Shown in pieces: positions 63,917-64,000 of a DNA stretch of 64,000 nucleotides. How positions within the stretch are numbered: the stretch's first letter is position 1; the number at the start of each line of letters is the position of its first letter. Source of the DNA: Sphingomonadales bacterium (GTDB taxonomy: Bacteria; Bacteroidota; Bacteroidia; Flavobacteriales_D; Crocinitomicaceae); the NCBI GenBank assembly GCA_016872115.1, contig VHBC01000010.1, positions 1-64,000 of the forward strand. The letters run 5' to 3'. Below the pieces are notes generated by a model. That model ran no database searches. It was not told where the DNA came from and saw only the letters and a program-made list of their open reading frames with translations. A program made the position numbers and the translations under genes.

Positions 63917-63973
63917 TTTTTAGGGGGTATTGTTGAAAAAAAGAGTAAAAAAAAGAGAAACACCCCCTAAAAA
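63917..63973. other. 12-bp perfect inverted repeat near the window end
   Basis: TTTTTAGGGGGT (63917-63928) and ACCCCCTAAAAA (63962-63973) are exact reverse complements separated by 33 bases of purine-rich sequence. A plus-strand -7 box TACATTTG follows at 63979. It could be a binding site for a regulator of a gene beyond the window. The T run expected after a terminator stem is absent. Confidence 0.5.
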
Positions 63974-63978
63974 ATGAA

Positions 63979-63986
63979 TACATTTG
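63979..63986 (+). promoter_or_regulatory. -7 box at window edge
   Basis: TACATTTG matches the consensus; its gene would lie beyond position 64000. Confidence 0.35.
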
Positions 63987-64000
63987 TAAAAAATTTATAA

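Noticed and set aside
63974-64000. Eight-codon ORF ending exactly at the window edge
   Set aside because: Too short, overlaps the -7 box, and ends at position 64000 by coincidence.
1-64000. tRNA, rRNA, CRISPR arrays, insertion sequences, prophage or integrase genes
   Set aside because: Looked for T-loop motifs, regular repeats, transposase or integrase motifs and flanking inverted repeats; none found that could be supported.

Overview
The window looks like a chromosomal stretch of a Bacteroidota bacterium, most probably of the Flavobacteriales. The support is: promoters of the Bacteroidota type (TAnnTTTG at -7) in front of many genes; type IX secretion (T9SS) features (PorX, two proteins with C-terminal sorting domains, a gliding-motility-type C-terminal domain); and Bacteroidota-specific families (DUF5606, DUF6089, DUF6702, a DUF7033-type deacetylase). 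The order or family is inference; no rRNA or tRNA gene was found to fix it. The region is gene-dense housekeeping DNA with no CRISPR array, insertion sequence or prophage that I could see.

Layout. 1-7.2 kb: M3 peptidase and DUF5606 (minus), then a DEAD-box helicase, typA, an outer-membrane DUF6089 protein and a small lipoprotein (plus). 7.2-10.3 kb: radC, wecB and a polysaccharide deacetylase, tightly packed on the minus strand. 10.3-15.7 kb: a SUI1-type factor, a 53-residue remnant of a cation efflux transporter, a large T9SS cell-surface protein, a DUF58 protein, an alkane-monooxygenase-like enzyme and a 57-residue Cys-tailed protein. 15.7-18 kb: the GTPases era and der. 18-24 kb: a 909-residue glycine-rich T9SS type B protein facing a DUF1800-DUF1501 export pair. 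24-31 kb: M1 peptidase with DUF6702, clpB, an unknown protein and a broken cyclophilin gene. 31-36 kb: serC-serA, ribosomal protein bTHX, and an rlpA-CoA transferase-GNAT-trmH operon. 36-41 kb: aconitase, ahcY, hemH. 41-47.5 kb: a LuxE-like/TauE/M20 group, sufS-sufE-DUF59, porX. 47.5-57.3 kb: HD hydrolase, MscS, mazG, PagL-like and DUF2807 proteins, xth-pcm-sigma-54 regulator, YfhO. 57.2-64 kb: thioredoxin-like protein, glycosyltransferase, alaS, an O-methyltransferase, mnmD, a small-RNA candidate, a CoA-type Nudix hydrolase and an inverted repeat at the edge.

How genes work together. sufS-sufE-DUF59 form an iron-sulfur assembly operon, and serC-serA carry out two serine biosynthesis steps. 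PorX is a T9SS regulator, and three predicted T9SS cargo proteins lie in the window. wecB and the deacetylase probably act in surface polysaccharide metabolism.

I see no complete undescribed system. The most unusual items are: a short transcription unit at 63.1 kb with a textbook promoter and terminator but no ORF; structured non-coding DNA at 10.86-10.95 and 27.13-27.26 kb; a cyclophilin gene broken by a deletion plus a stop; a decayed transporter fragment; and a set of genes whose -7 box ends only 3-5 bases before the start codon, suggesting leaderless mRNAs.
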